This document shows, in pieces, positions 7,881 to 19,355 of a stretch of 64,000 bases of DNA. Position 1 is the first letter of the stretch. Every line of letters starts with the position of its first letter. Made by a program: the position numbers and the translations under genes. This DNA is from JADJPO01 sp963828555 (GTDB taxonomy: Bacteria; Actinomycetota; Actinomycetes; Actinomycetales; Kineosporiaceae): assembly GCA_963828555.1 (NCBI GenBank), contig CAWHEL010000001.1:62001-126000 (forward strand), written 5' to 3'. The notes under the pieces are model-generated. The model made no database searches, had not been told where the DNA came from, and worked only from the letters and a program-made list of their open reading frames with translations.

Positions 7881-9121
7881 CGGGCACCTCCGGTGAGGCA
7901 GTGGCCGCGCAGGTGCGCGTCCACATCGTCGGCGAACACGGTCAGGGCGGAACGCACCAGCCGGGCGGTGCCGTCCGGGTGACGGCACGCGCCGCGCCCG
8001 GTCACCACCCCGGCCAGAGCACCCACGCGGCCAGGCAGGTCGGCCCATCCACGGGCCTGATCCGGGTCGGCCAACCGGGTCAGCTCCTCGGCCATCGACG
8101 GCAGCCCGAACAGGCACGGACCGCACTGCCGGGCGCTCTGACCGGCCAGGTAGGTCGCGATCGACGCCGTGGCCCCGATTGGGCACTGCAGAGCCGGCAG
8201 TGCCCAGACGATCCCCGCCCCCGGGGAGCCGCCGAACGGGGCCAGACCGGCCCGCGACATCGCCGTCGTCGCCAGAGCACCGGCCGGCACCCACACCCCG
8301 TGATACCCACCGACCAGGACGGCGCCCAGCGGTACCGCGGGACCACCGGCCAACCGCAGCAGCTCGCCCAGACCGATCCCGTACCCGGCCTCCACCACGC
8401 CGGGCCGGGCCACCGCCCCGCCCAGGGTGGCCAGGAAGGTGCCGGGCTCAGCCTGCGTTCCGGCGGCCCGGAACCAGGCCACCCCGTGCCGCGCGATCAG
8501 CGCCAGGTGCGCCAGGGTCTCCACGTTCTGCACCAGGGTCGGCCGGTCGTCCACCCCGCGCTCGGTGATCAGGTGGCGCTTGGTCCGGGGCAACCCCGCC
8601 CCTCCCTCGATCGCCGACACCGCGGAGGACTCCTCCCCGGAGACGAACCCCTTGGGCGCCTCGACGATCTCCATCCGGCACCGGTCCAGGCCACTGGCAC
8701 GCCGTTCGTCCAGCGCCCGGCGCACCGCCGCCATCGCGGCACCTGCCTTGACGTAGACCACGATCCGGCCCGCGCCCACCGCCTCGGCGGCCAACTGGGC
8801 GCCGTCCAGCACCAGGTGCGGAGCCGTGCTGAGCAGGACGGCGTCCTTGCTGCTGGCCGGCTCACCCTCGGCCCCGTTGGCCACCACCACCGCCGATCGG
8901 CCCGAGGCCGCGGCCGCGGAGGCCACCTTGCGCCAGGTCGGGAAGCCGGCCCCGCCGCGGCCGGTCAACCCTGAGGCCTCCAGCGTCGTGGTGAGCCGGT
9001 CCGGCCCGCCCTGCCAGGGGAGGTCGCCGTGCTGGTGCCAGTGCTCCGCCAGGTCGGCGGCTCCGGCCGCCAGCAGCCGAGTGGGCGTGTCGGTCATGGT
9101 CATATCGACGGTCGTGGTCAT
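7877..9121 (-). CDS. NuoF-like NADH:acceptor flavoprotein
   Basis: A 414-residue protein of the 51-kDa complex I subunit family. Visible are the FMN/NAD segment GRGGAGFPTWRK (about residue 50), ANGAEGEPAS, GEESSAVSAIEGGAGLPR, the SLBB-like segment GGYHGVWVP and a C-terminal iron-sulfur segment SARQCGPCLFG followed later by GRGACRH. Compared with NuoF (S-C-x2-C-x2-C), the first cluster Cys is replaced by Ala, leaving three Cys. There is no complex I operon around it; it sits between a ferric-reductase-like membrane protein and a ferredoxin with 4-bp overlaps on both sides. It probably moves electrons between NADH, ferredoxin and a membrane haem protein; direction unknown. Confidence 0.85.
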   Translation of the reverse strand: MTTTVDMTMTDTPTRLLAAGAADLAEHWHQHGDLPWQGGPDRLTTTLEASGLTGRGGAGFPTWRKVASAAAASGRSAVVVANGAEGEPASSKDAVLLSTAPHLVLDGAQLAAEAVGAGRIVVYVKAGAAMAAVRRALDERRASGLDRCRMEIVEAPKGFVSGEESSAVSAIEGGAGLPRTKRHLITERGVDDRPTLVQNVETLAHLALIARHGVAWFRAAGTQAEPGTFLATLGGAVARPGVVEAGYGIGLGELLRLAGGPAVPLGAVLVGGYHGVWVPAGALATTAMSRAGLAPFGGSPGAGIVWALPALQCPIGATASIATYLAGQSARQCGPCLFGLPSMAEELTRLADPDQARGWADLPGRVGALAGVVTGRGACRHPDGTARLVRSALTVFADDVDAHLRGHCLTGGAR

Positions 9122-9729
9122 CGCACGAGCTCCTGAGGACGGGCAGCCGCTGCTGCCAGGACGGTGTGGCCGCGGGTGAGACGACGAGCGGGACCACCGA
9201 AACCGGGGGTCAGGCGCCAGGCGCCCGCGGCGGCCACCAGGGCCACGCAGGCCGCCGTGGTGACCTGCATCCACAGCGCGGAGGCGTCGGTCCCGATGCC
9301 GAGGCCGTGCAGGACAGCGACCGGCCAGGCCGCGTAGGCGGCCCAGTGCACGGCCTTCCAGGCGCGGGGACCGATCCGGTCACGCAACAGGCTGCTCACC
9401 ACCACGGCCAGCATCAGATCGAGCGCCAGAGTGCCCAGACCGAGCCAGAAGGGCCGGTAGGCACCGGTGAACGGCAGCACCAGGTCGAGCAGCTTCAGCT
9501 GGGCATACGGGTCGAACAGCAGGGTAACCACGTGCAGGGCGAGGAAGCCGACCGAGGTCAGGGCGGCCGTCAAGTGCACGGCCTGGACGGCGAACCGCGG
9601 CAGACCGAACAAGGTGCGCCCGGAGCGCGAGCCGATGCCCAGGGCCACCACCAGCGAGAAGAGGACCAGCGAGGTCAGGCCGCTGCCGCGGGCCAGATAC
9701 CAGGCTGCGGAGGTCGGATCGAGGTTCAT
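9118..9729 (-). CDS. Ferric reductase-like transmembrane haem protein
   Basis: A 203-residue integral membrane protein with about six hydrophobic segments and two pairs of candidate haem-ligating histidines: AVHLTAALTSVGFLALHVV and AVHWAAYAAWPVAVLHG. This is the layout of ferric reductase-like and MsrQ-type b-haem proteins. No FAD/NAD module is fused, which fits the separate NuoF-like partner encoded next. ATG at 9729 is preferred over longer in-frame starts because the protein then begins directly before the first membrane segment. It heads the operon and is divergent from the two-component genes. Confidence 0.82.
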   Translation of the reverse strand: MNLDPTSAAWYLARGSGLTSLVLFSLVVALGIGSRSGRTLFGLPRFAVQAVHLTAALTSVGFLALHVVTLLFDPYAQLKLLDLVLPFTGAYRPFWLGLGTLALDLMLAVVVSSLLRDRIGPRAWKAVHWAAYAAWPVAVLHGLGIGTDASALWMQVTTAACVALVAAAGAWRLTPGFGGPARRLTRGHTVLAAAAARPQELVR

Positions 9730-9750
9730 GTCCAGGACACTGCTCGGCGA

Positions 9751-9827
9751 ACCTGTGCCTGACCTGTGCCCCACCTGAGCGTCGGCGATGACGCGCCACG
9801 CACAGGCATCACACAGGATTCACACAG
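9751..9827. promoter_or_regulatory. Phased CACAGG/CCTGTG array, candidate response-regulator sites
   Basis: Between the redox operon and the response regulator gene, CCTGTG occurs at 9752 and 9763, and its reverse complement CACAGG at 9801 and 9812 with CACAG at 9823. Within each group the spacing is exactly 11 bp, about one helical turn, as expected for tandem binding of OmpR-type regulators. The two groups face each other, one near each divergent gene. Function is inferred from arrangement. Confidence 0.65.
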
Positions 9828-9852
9828 CGCCGGACCAGACGAGAGGTCCACC

Positions 9853-10599
9853 ATGGTCGTCATGAACACCTCGACCTCTCCCGCCGGCCGGGCCAGGATG
9901 ACCCACCCCGACGGCCGCCCCGTCAAGATCCTCGTCGTCGACGACGAGCCGTCCCTGTCCGAGCTGCTCTCGATGGCCCTGCGCTACGAGGGCTGCGAGG
10001 TCAAGATCGCGGCCGACGGCCAGAGCGCCGTCCGGGCCGCCCGCGAGATGCGCCCGGACGCCGTGGTGCTCGATGTGATGCTGCCCGACATCGACGGCCT
10101 GGAGGTTCTGCGCCGGCTGCGCGCCGAGGGCGATGTGCCCGTGCTGTTCCTGACTGCCCGCGACGCCGTCGAGGACCGCATCGCCGGCATCACCGCCGGG
10201 GGGGACGACTACGTCACCAAGCCGTTCAGCCTGGAGGAGGTGGTGGCCCGACTACGCGGCCTGATCCGTCGGACGTCGTTGATCAGCGAGCGCAACGACG
10301 CCCGCCTGATCGTCGGGGACCTGATGCTGGACGAGGACAGCCACGAGGTGGAGCGGGACGGCGAGGCGATCAGCCTGACCGCGACCGAGTTCGAGCTGCT
10401 GCGCTACCTGATGCGCAACCCGCGCCGGGTGCTGAGCAAGGCGCAGATCCTGGACCGGGTCTGGAACTACGACTTCGGCGGCCAGGCCAACGTGGTCGAG
10501 CTGTACATCTCCTACCTGCGCAAGAAGATCGACGCCGGACGCAACCCGATGATCCACACCCTGCGCGGGGCCGGCTACGTGCTGCGCCCCGCCGAGTAG
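9853..10599 (+). CDS. OmpR-family response regulator
   Basis: A 248-residue regulator. The receiver domain has KILVVDDEPS (acidic pocket), the phospho-acceptor Asp in VLDVMLPDIDG, Thr in LFLTARD and Lys in YVTKPF. The C-terminal winged helix shows LTATEFELLRYLMRNPRRVLSKAQIL and the recognition region VELYISYLRKKID. ATG at 9853 follows GAGAGG by 6 nt. The sensor kinase starts 6 nt after its stop. The phased repeats just upstream suggest that it controls its own operon and the divergent redox operon. The inducing signal is unknown. Confidence 0.95.
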   Translation: MVVMNTSTSPAGRARMTHPDGRPVKILVVDDEPSLSELLSMALRYEGCEVKIAADGQSAVRAAREMRPDAVVLDVMLPDIDGLEVLRRLRAEGDVPVLFLTARDAVEDRIAGITAGGDDYVTKPFSLEEVVARLRGLIRRTSLISERNDARLIVGDLMLDEDSHEVERDGEAISLTATEFELLRYLMRNPRRVLSKAQILDRVWNYDFGGQANVVELYISYLRKKIDAGRNPMIHTLRGAGYVLRPAE

Positions 10600-12119
10600 C
10601 CGGCCATGACCCCCACGGCGCAGGCCCCGGTGCACACCACGGCCCCCCGCTGGCGCACACCGTCGCGATGGACCCTGCGCGCCCGGCTGGTCGCCGTCCT
10701 GGTCGCCCTGATAACCGGCGTCACCCTGCTGATCGGGGCCGCCAGCCTGATCGCCCTGAACCGCCAGCTCACCCGCCAGCTCGACGACCAGCTCACCAGC
10801 GCCACCCAACGCGCACAGCTGCCCCCACCGAAGCACGACGACGGCGACAGCGACGACGCCGCCCCCGACTTCTTCAACAACCTCGGCACCGGTGAGGGCA
10901 CGCTCGGGGTCACCGTGGTCGGCGGCCTGGTCACCTCGGCCGGCGTGGTGGGGCCGAAGGGAAGCACCCTGGCACTCACCCCGCAGCAGACGGCGACGGT
11001 GACCGCGGTCTCCGGCGACGCCGCCCGCACCTCGATCGACCTCGGCGGCTCCCTGGGCACCTACCTGGTGGCCGTCGTCCGCAGCAAGGACGACGTCACC
11101 ACGTTCGTGGGGCTGCCGATGGGCCCGATGCAGCACACCGTCGGTGAACTGGCCCGCACCGTCCTTCTGGTCGGAGTCGCCGGGGCGCTGCTGGCTGTGC
11201 TGGCCGGGCTGGTCATCGTGCGGCTGGCGCTGCGCCCGCTGCGCCGGGTGGCCGCCACCGCGTCCCGCGTGGCCGAGCTGCCCCTGGGCCGCGGGGATGT
11301 CGCTCTGCACGAACGGGTTCCGGACGCCGACACGGACCCGCACACCGAGGTCGGCCAGGTCGGTGCAGCCCTGAACCGGATGCTCGGCCACATCGCCGGC
11401 GCCCTCGCCGTCCGCACCGCCAGCGAGGCCCGGATGCGCCGTTTCGTGGCCGACGCCAGTCACGAACTGCGCACCCCTCTGGCCTCGATCCGCGGCTACG
11501 CCGAACTCACCCGCCACCACGGCGACGATCTGCCCGCGGAGGTCACCCACGCCGTCGGTCGGGTCGAATCCGAAGCGGTGCGAATGACCGGCCTGGTGGA
11601 GGACCTGCTGCTGCTCGCCCGCCTGGACGAGAGCGCTGACGCCGCGGCGATCCGCCGGGACGAGGTCGACCTGACCGCCATCGTGATCGACTGTGTCTCC
11701 GACGCGCACCTGCTCGGCCCCACGCATCACTGGCAGCTGGACATCCCCGACGAGCCGGTCACCGTCACCGGCGACCCCGCCCGGCTGCGCCAGGTGTTGA
11801 CCAACCTGCTGGCCAACGCCCGGGTGCACACGCCGTCCGGCACGACGGTCCGGGTGCGGCTGGCCCCGCAGGACGGGCAGGTCCAGCTGGAGGTGTCCGA
11901 CGACGGTCAGGGGATCCCCGAAGCCCTGCAGGCCTCCGTGTTCGACCGGTTTGCCCGCGCCGACTCCTCCCGCTCACGAGCGGCCGGCAGCACCGGCCTC
12001 GGCCTGGCGATCGTGGCCTCGGTGGTCGAGGCGCACGGCGGCGCGGCCCAGGTGGTCAGCCGGCCAGGGCACACGGCCTTCACCGTGCACCTGCCTGGGG
12101 CAGTGCCGGGCGGAGCCGC

Positions 12120-14324
<2,205 letters not shown>

Positions 14325-14394
14325 GCAGGATCACTCCGTCCGACAGGTACACGGCAAACCTACCCAGACGGCGTCAGTCGTACCCGCCGGAGGC

Positions 14395-14910
14395 TCAGTC
14401 CACCCGGAACCAGTCGGTGGCCAGCGGCGGCCTGCCCGCTCGGTGCACGACGATCCGGACCAGGCCGGGGGGCAGGTCGGTGACGGTGAACCGGCCCAAC
14501 TCATCCACCGGCACGTCGCTCACGGCCCCTTCCGCCACCCCCTCAGCCACGGTCTCAGCGCCGCCGCCCGGCGCCCGGTGCAGTTCCACCCGGGCGGCCT
14601 CGGCCGGGGTCAGCTGGCCGAGCAGGCGCCAGCCCCGCTCGGGCGGGGCGACCTCGATCTCGACCGCCGACTCATCGCTCTCGAAGGTCAGCGCCCGCGG
14701 GCCGCCGTCCGCACCCGATGCCCGCAGCAGCACGGTGGAGTGATCGACCTGGGAGTCCCAGGTCAGCAGGGCGAGTTCGATGTCCAGCGAACGCATCGCG
14801 AAGCTCGCCTTGGCGGTGGCGACGACCAGCTCAGGCACTGGCTCGGCACGGCCGAAGAGAGCGGCCAGCTCGGTGGCGAGCTGGTCGTCACGGGGCTCGA
14901 TGTCGCTCAA
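14395..14910 (-). CDS. Hypothetical partner of ECF sigma factor
   Basis: A 171-residue soluble acidic protein, 60 nt downstream of the sigma factor gene in the same direction. The TTG start at 14910 is backed by AGGAGGAG directly upstream. The N-terminus (QLATELAALFGRAEPVP, VATAKASFAMRSLDIELA) resembles the short proteins that follow ECF sigma genes in many actinobacteria; the C-terminus (DVPVDELGRFTVTDLPPGLVRI) looks like a carboxypeptidase-regulatory or beta-sandwich segment. No zinc-binding anti-sigma motif is visible. A regulatory link to the sigma factor is inferred from position. Confidence 0.7.
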   Translation of the reverse strand: MSDIEPRDDQLATELAALFGRAEPVPELVVATAKASFAMRSLDIELALLTWDSQVDHSTVLLRASGADGGPRALTFESDESAVEIEVAPPERGWRLLGQLTPAEAARVELHRAPGGGAETVAEGVAEGAVSDVPVDELGRFTVTDLPPGLVRIVVHRAGRPPLATDWFRVD

Positions 14911-14970
14911 CGCTCCTCCTGCCGCAGACCCGACTCCCAGTCCTGCCAGTCGGGAGGTCTCACTTGCCTG

Positions 14971-15555
14971 TCAAGAGCCATCGGGCTCCCCACTGATACC
15001 TCGGTCGCGGACGGCGTGACGCAAGTCACTGAGGCAGCGCATCCGGGTCGGGCCCAGGCTCCCGATCGGGATGCCGAGCGCCTCCGCCGCGTCCCGGTAG
15101 GACAGGGCGTCCTGGGCCGCCATGCCGGTGACCAGCATCCGCAGCAGCCGCTGACACCGGTCGGTCAGCTCCGCGAAGGCCTCCCACAGCAACCGGTCGC
15201 GGTCGGCGGTCAGCGCCGGCACGTCCGGGCCGGGCACCGGGCCCGCGGCGGCGTCGAGCAGGGTGTCGCTGTCGGTGTGCACGGTACGGACCGACCGACG
15301 GTGCAGGCGGTGGATCTCGTGGCGCACCACGGTGGCGAGCCAGGCGCCGAGCCGGTTCGGGTCCTCGATCCGGTGCAGGTGCTCCAGCAGACGCATCCAG
15401 GCGGTCTGCAGCACGTCGGCGGCGTCCGCATCGCGGAGACGATAGGACCGGGCGATCGACCAGAGCAGGCCGCTGTACCGATCGACCAACAGGTCCCACG
15501 CCGCCTGATCGCCGGCCGCCGCGCGGCGGACCAGGGCTGCGGCCTCGTCCTCCAC
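14971..15555 (-). CDS. ECF-type RNA polymerase sigma factor
   Basis: A 194-residue sigma-70 family factor. Region 2 is visible as VDRYSGLLWSIARSYRLRDADAADVLQTAWMRL (described in parts: core-binding region 2.2 with DAADVLQ) and region 4 as the helix-turn-helix around LSYRDAAEALGIPIGSLGPTRMR. The start is GTG at 15555. The following small gene may encode a regulator. The target promoters cannot be read from the window. Confidence 0.9.
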   Translation of the reverse strand: MEDEAAALVRRAAAGDQAAWDLLVDRYSGLLWSIARSYRLRDADAADVLQTAWMRLLEHLHRIEDPNRLGAWLATVVRHEIHRLHRRSVRTVHTDSDTLLDAAAGPVPGPDVPALTADRDRLLWEAFAELTDRCQRLLRMLVTGMAAQDALSYRDAAEALGIPIGSLGPTRMRCLSDLRHAVRDRGISGEPDGS

Positions 15556-15617
15556 TCACGCCTCCGTGCGTCTGGCCAGGCTTTTGGCCGAAAGTACCAG
15601 CACCCGCACCGTCCGGC

Positions 15618-16781
15618 TCAGAACCTGGCCACCCCACGCCGGCCGGCGAGGAAGGCTGCCGTCTCGGCCAGCGCTGGACCGGGGTCGCGCCGTCCGATGC
15701 CGATCCGGAACCGGTCCGTGGGTACGGGCATCAGCTGCGAGGCGTACACCGAGCCGGGCAGCAGCAGGACCCCCCGCTCGCGGACCAGGTCGGCGCAGAA
15801 CGCCTCCACCCCGTCACTGCCCCGATACCGCGGGAAGGCCACGCACCCGCCGTCCGGCGGCTGCCAGTCGAACAGATCGGCGTGCTCGGCGAAGAAGGCG
15901 TCGACGACGACCCGGTTGGCGGCGATCAGCCCGGCGACCCGGGCCCGCAGCTCACCGGCGTGTCGGACGGCGTGGGTGGCGAGCAGTTCGCTCGGCCCGG
16001 CGCCGGAGATGGAGGTCCAGTGCTTGCGCTTCTCCAGCCGGGCCAGCAGCTCTCGGTCGCGGCAGGCGAGCCAGCCCACCCTCAGGCCGGGAAGGCCCAG
16101 CGACTTCGAGGTGACGTCGAGGGAGATGCCCAGCGGGGTCAGGTCCACCGCCGCGGGCAGGGTGTTGCCCGGATCGGCCTCGACGCCGCGGTAGACCTCG
16201 TCGGCGAACAGATACACCCCGCGGCGTTCGCAGAGCGCCACCAGGTCGGCCCAGGTCTGCCGGTCCGGCACGAATCCGGTCGGGTTGTTCGGCAGGTTCA
16301 CCGCGACGACCCGGGTCTGCGGCGTGATCGTGTCGGCCACCCGGTCGACGTCCAACTGCCAGACCAGGTCCGCGCCCTCGCCGCGCCACAGCGGAACACC
16401 ACTCACCGCAGCCCCTGTGGCCAACGGAACGGACTCCATCGACTGGTAGTTCGGAACCGTGACCACCGCGTGGTCGCCGTCTGCCAGCAGCTCCTGCAAC
16501 ACCCAGAACATCGCCTCCTGCGCCCCGCAGAAGGTCAGCACGTCCTCCGGAGCAGCCGTGGTGTAGGTGGCGGCGATCGCCTCGCGCAGGGCGTCGGTTC
16601 CCCACGTCGGCAGGTAGCCCAGGGGTAGCGCGAGGAACTCCTCCAGCGCGCCGTCGCCGGCGAGCTCGAGCAGTTCCCCGACCGTGCAGGTCTGCGCGTC
16701 GGAGGCGGTGAGGTGGTAGCGGGCCCGGAACTCCCAGGTTGCGAAGTATTCCTCCAGCGCGAACGTGGGAAGTCTGTCCAT
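15618..16781 (-). CDS. PLP-dependent aminotransferase, class I/II
   Basis: A 387-residue fold-type I aminotransferase. The PLP lysine lies in DVTSKSLGLPGLRVGW, with the upstream NLPNNPTGFV and FADEVYRG motifs that contact the cofactor. ATG at 16781 starts MDRLPTFALEEYF; an in-frame start 36 nt upstream is less likely. The N-terminus FALEEYFATWEFRARYHLTASDAQ is typical of a subgroup annotated only as aminotransferases with unknown substrate. It is a single gene between the sigma unit and pitA. Confidence 0.88.
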   Translation of the reverse strand: MDRLPTFALEEYFATWEFRARYHLTASDAQTCTVGELLELAGDGALEEFLALPLGYLPTWGTDALREAIAATYTTAAPEDVLTFCGAQEAMFWVLQELLADGDHAVVTVPNYQSMESVPLATGAAVSGVPLWRGEGADLVWQLDVDRVADTITPQTRVVAVNLPNNPTGFVPDRQTWADLVALCERRGVYLFADEVYRGVEADPGNTLPAAVDLTPLGISLDVTSKSLGLPGLRVGWLACRDRELLARLEKRKHWTSISGAGPSELLATHAVRHAGELRARVAGLIAANRVVVDAFFAEHADLFDWQPPDGGCVAFPRYRGSDGVEAFCADLVRERGVLLLPGSVYASQLMPVPTDRFRIGIGRRDPGPALAETAAFLAGRRGVARF

Positions 16782-16862
16782 GGCTCGATCGTGGCAGAAC
16801 AGCGGCGAGGCACCCACCCTGGTTCCGGTGGATGCCTCGCCGAGCCGGGACGAGCGGTTTTG

Positions 16863-18026
16863 TCAGGCCGCTGCGTGCTCCGTGGCGGAGACCAGCACGA
16901 CGGGTTCCGCCGGCGGCAGCTCTGCCTCGACGTCCTTGGCGGTGATCGAGTGACGCATGGCCCAGACGATCGCGCCGCCGACCACGAGCACCAGCAGGCC
17001 GACGGAGAAGACGGCCATCGGGGTCGGGAACTGCGTCATCTTGTAGACCACGAAAGCGATCGCCGAGGTGGCCGGGATCGTGATGATCCAGGCGGTCACC
17101 ATCTCGCCGACGACCTTCCAGTTGGCGCCACGGCCGGACGCGGTGCCCGCGCCGACCACCGAGGACGCCGCAGCGTGGGTGGTGGAGATCGGGACACCCA
17201 TGCTCGTGGCACCGAAGATCGCGGTGACCGCGCCGATGTTGGCGGCGACACCGGTCTTGGCGTTCAGGCTGGTCAGCTTCAGACCCATCGTCTCGATGAT
17301 CCGCCACCCGCCCCAGACCGTGCCCAGCGCAATCGTGATGTAGGAGGCGATGGCCACCCACTGGGGGATGTCGAAGGACTTCGACGTCGCTTCGGTGCCG
17401 AGGTAGCCGGCACCGGCGAGCAGCGCCGCGATCACGCCCATGGTCTTCTGCGCGTCGTTGGCGCCGTGCCCGAAGGAGACGGCGGCAGCGGATCCCAGCT
17501 GCAGCCACTTGAACGGCTTGGCGTCGTCACTCCAGTTGGTGACCTTCTGCAGCAGGTGCACCAGACCGGCACCGAGGGCGGCGACGGAGAAGGCGACCAG
17601 CGGCGAGAGCACGATGGCGATGGCGACCTTCTGCACGCTGGACCAGCTCACGCCGGCCAGGCCACCGGCTGCCACGCCGGCTCCGACCAGGCCGCCGATG
17701 ATGGCGTGACTGGAAGAGGACGGCATGCCGATGAACCAAGTCAAGTAGTTCCAGACCAGGGCGGCCAGCAGTCCGGCGAAGATCACCGAGACGCTGATCG
17801 TGCCCGACTTCACTGTCTTGGCAACTGTGTTGGCCACCGCAGTGCCGACGAAGAAGTAGGCCAGGAAGTTGAACAGGGCCGAGAACCACACGGCCATCTT
17901 GGGCGACATGGCGCGGGTGGCCACCACAGTCGCGATCGAGTTGGCGGCGTCGTGGAACCCGTTCGAGAAGTCGAACAACAAGGCCAGCGCAACGACGGCA
18001 GTCACGGTGAGCAGTACGAGATCCAC
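16863..18026 (-). CDS. pitA: Low-affinity inorganic phosphate transporter, Pit family
   Basis: A 387-residue membrane protein of the PiT family that imports metal-phosphate with protons. The two signature repeats are present: FDFSNGFHDAANSIATVV in the N-terminal half and SFGHGANDAQKTMG in the C-terminal half. About ten hydrophobic segments are seen. The start is GTG at 18026 behind a TGGAGGA ribosome-binding site; the nearby ATG at 18031 is out of frame. The 300-bp upstream region carries palindromes and GTTCA repeats, so phosphate-responsive control is possible. Confidence 0.95.
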   Translation of the reverse strand: MDLVLLTVTAVVALALLFDFSNGFHDAANSIATVVATRAMSPKMAVWFSALFNFLAYFFVGTAVANTVAKTVKSGTISVSVIFAGLLAALVWNYLTWFIGMPSSSSHAIIGGLVGAGVAAGGLAGVSWSSVQKVAIAIVLSPLVAFSVAALGAGLVHLLQKVTNWSDDAKPFKWLQLGSAAAVSFGHGANDAQKTMGVIAALLAGAGYLGTEATSKSFDIPQWVAIASYITIALGTVWGGWRIIETMGLKLTSLNAKTGVAANIGAVTAIFGATSMGVPISTTHAAASSVVGAGTASGRGANWKVVGEMVTAWIITIPATSAIAFVVYKMTQFPTPMAVFSVGLLVLVVGGAIVWAMRHSITAKDVEAELPPAEPVVLVSATEHAAA

Positions 18027-18109
18027 GTCATCCTCCAGGTGGTGGGCGTCGTCAGGATGGCAGAGCAGATCAGGTCAGCGACTGGGACCTTGAGCCCCCT
18101 TCATCTGGC

Positions 18110-18215
18110 GTTCACACCGAATTTTCGGGGTGTGACGCTCGCCACCTGCAGGTGTGGCCGGACATACGGCCCATAGTCGCAAGGCGTTCAGGCAAAGTTC
18201 ATGTTTCGTTTGCCT
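18110..18215. promoter_or_regulatory. Palindromes and GTTCA repeats upstream of pitA
   Basis: In the 299-bp gap 18027-18325 four elements stand out: TCACACC/GGTGTGA arms (18112-18118, 18129-18135); the 12-bp perfect palindrome CACCTGCAGGTG (18143-18154); two GTTCA motifs exactly 11 bp apart (18186, 18197), with a third at 18110; and AGGCAAA/TTTGCCT arms (18190-18196, 18209-18215). GTTCA units at 11-bp spacing resemble Streptomyces PhoP boxes, but they read toward the aldo/keto reductase rather than pitA. Confidence 0.45.
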
Positions 18216-18325
18216 CACCACGGCCCACGAAACCTGGGAGAGAACCCGCAGTTTCCTTGCCCACCTGCAGCTTTCGCCGTCAATGCTTACACCCAGTAAT
18301 GACACCCTGCGGTCAACCGGGCCTT

Positions 18326-19252
18326 TCAGGGGCGGGAGATCGCGTCCAGGAGCTCGAGCTCGTCGGCGCTCGGGCGCCACCGGGCCGCCGCGGCGTTGGC
18401 CCGCACCTGCTCCGGGCGGGTGGCGCCGGCGATCACCGAGGACACCTCCGGCCGGGCCAGCAGGGTGCCGATAGCCACGTCAAGCAGGGACACCCCGCGC
18501 TGATCGGCGAAGGCCGCCAGGGCCTCGACCGCGTCGAACCGGGCCTGGGTCAGGTAGCCGGGATTGTTCGACAGACGGCCGCCGTCGGGTGGCTGGTCGC
18601 GGTGGTACTTGCCGGTCAACATCCCGTTGGCCAGCGGGAAGTACGGCAGCAGGCCGACTCCGAACCGCTCGCAGGCGGGCAGCAACTCGGCCTCGGCGGA
18701 CCGGTCGAGCAGGCTGTACTCGTTCTGCGCGCTCACGAATCGGGCCAGGCCGGCACGGCGCGCCGTCCAGTCGGCATCTGCGACCTGCCAGGCGCTCAGG
18801 TTCGACGAGCCGATGTACCGCACCGTGCCCTCGGCGACCAGTTCGTTCAGCGCGGCGAGCGTCTCCTCCAGCGGAGTGCCGGGGTCGGGGCGGTGGAGCT
18901 GGTAGAGATCGATCCAGTCGGTGCGCAGGCGCCGCAGCGAGCGCTCGACCGCCCTGCGGATGTAGCGACGTCCGCCGCGGGCACCCCGATCGGGCCCGAG
19001 GTCCCCACCGAGGTCGAGACCGAACTTGGTCGCGATCACGACGTCGTCCCGGCGGCCCTGGAGCACCTCGCCGAGGAAGGTCTCCGACTCGCCGTAGGCA
19101 TCCGCAGTGTCGAACAGGGTCACGCCGACGTCGATGGCCGCGTCCACCACTGTGCGGGTCGCCTCCAGGTCGATCCGGCGCCCGAAGTTGTTGCAGCCCA
19201 GACCCGACTCGGAGACCACCAGCCCGCTGGCACCCAACCGCCGATACTGCAT
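18326..19252 (-). CDS. Aldo/keto reductase
   Basis: A 308-residue (alpha/beta)8 barrel NADPH-dependent oxidoreductase. The catalytic tetrad is visible: Asp and Tyr in FDTADAYGESE, Lys in VIATKFG and His in LYQLHRPD. SSVIAGATRPEQV near the end is the usual cofactor-binding segment. It resembles the YajO/potassium-channel beta group of broad carbonyl reductases; the substrate is unknown. It is monocistronic and divergent from the SulP gene. Confidence 0.92.
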   Translation of the reverse strand: MQYRRLGASGLVVSESGLGCNNFGRRIDLEATRTVVDAAIDVGVTLFDTADAYGESETFLGEVLQGRRDDVVIATKFGLDLGGDLGPDRGARGGRRYIRRAVERSLRRLRTDWIDLYQLHRPDPGTPLEETLAALNELVAEGTVRYIGSSNLSAWQVADADWTARRAGLARFVSAQNEYSLLDRSAEAELLPACERFGVGLLPYFPLANGMLTGKYHRDQPPDGGRLSNNPGYLTQARFDAVEALAAFADQRGVSLLDVAIGTLLARPEVSSVIAGATRPEQVRANAAAARWRPSADELELLDAISRP

Positions 19253-19355
19253 CTGGGCTCACCCCTCTCCCACCCGCGAGCCTAGGCCGGGTGAGCGCGG
19301 GATGCACCTGCGTGAATGGGTGTCGCCCGCGGGGTGAACCCGCCACACTCGCTAC

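Noticed and set aside
7877..9121. Genuine complex I subunit NuoF
   Set aside because: No other nuo genes are adjacent and one cluster Cys is missing; it belongs to a stand-alone NuoF-like group.
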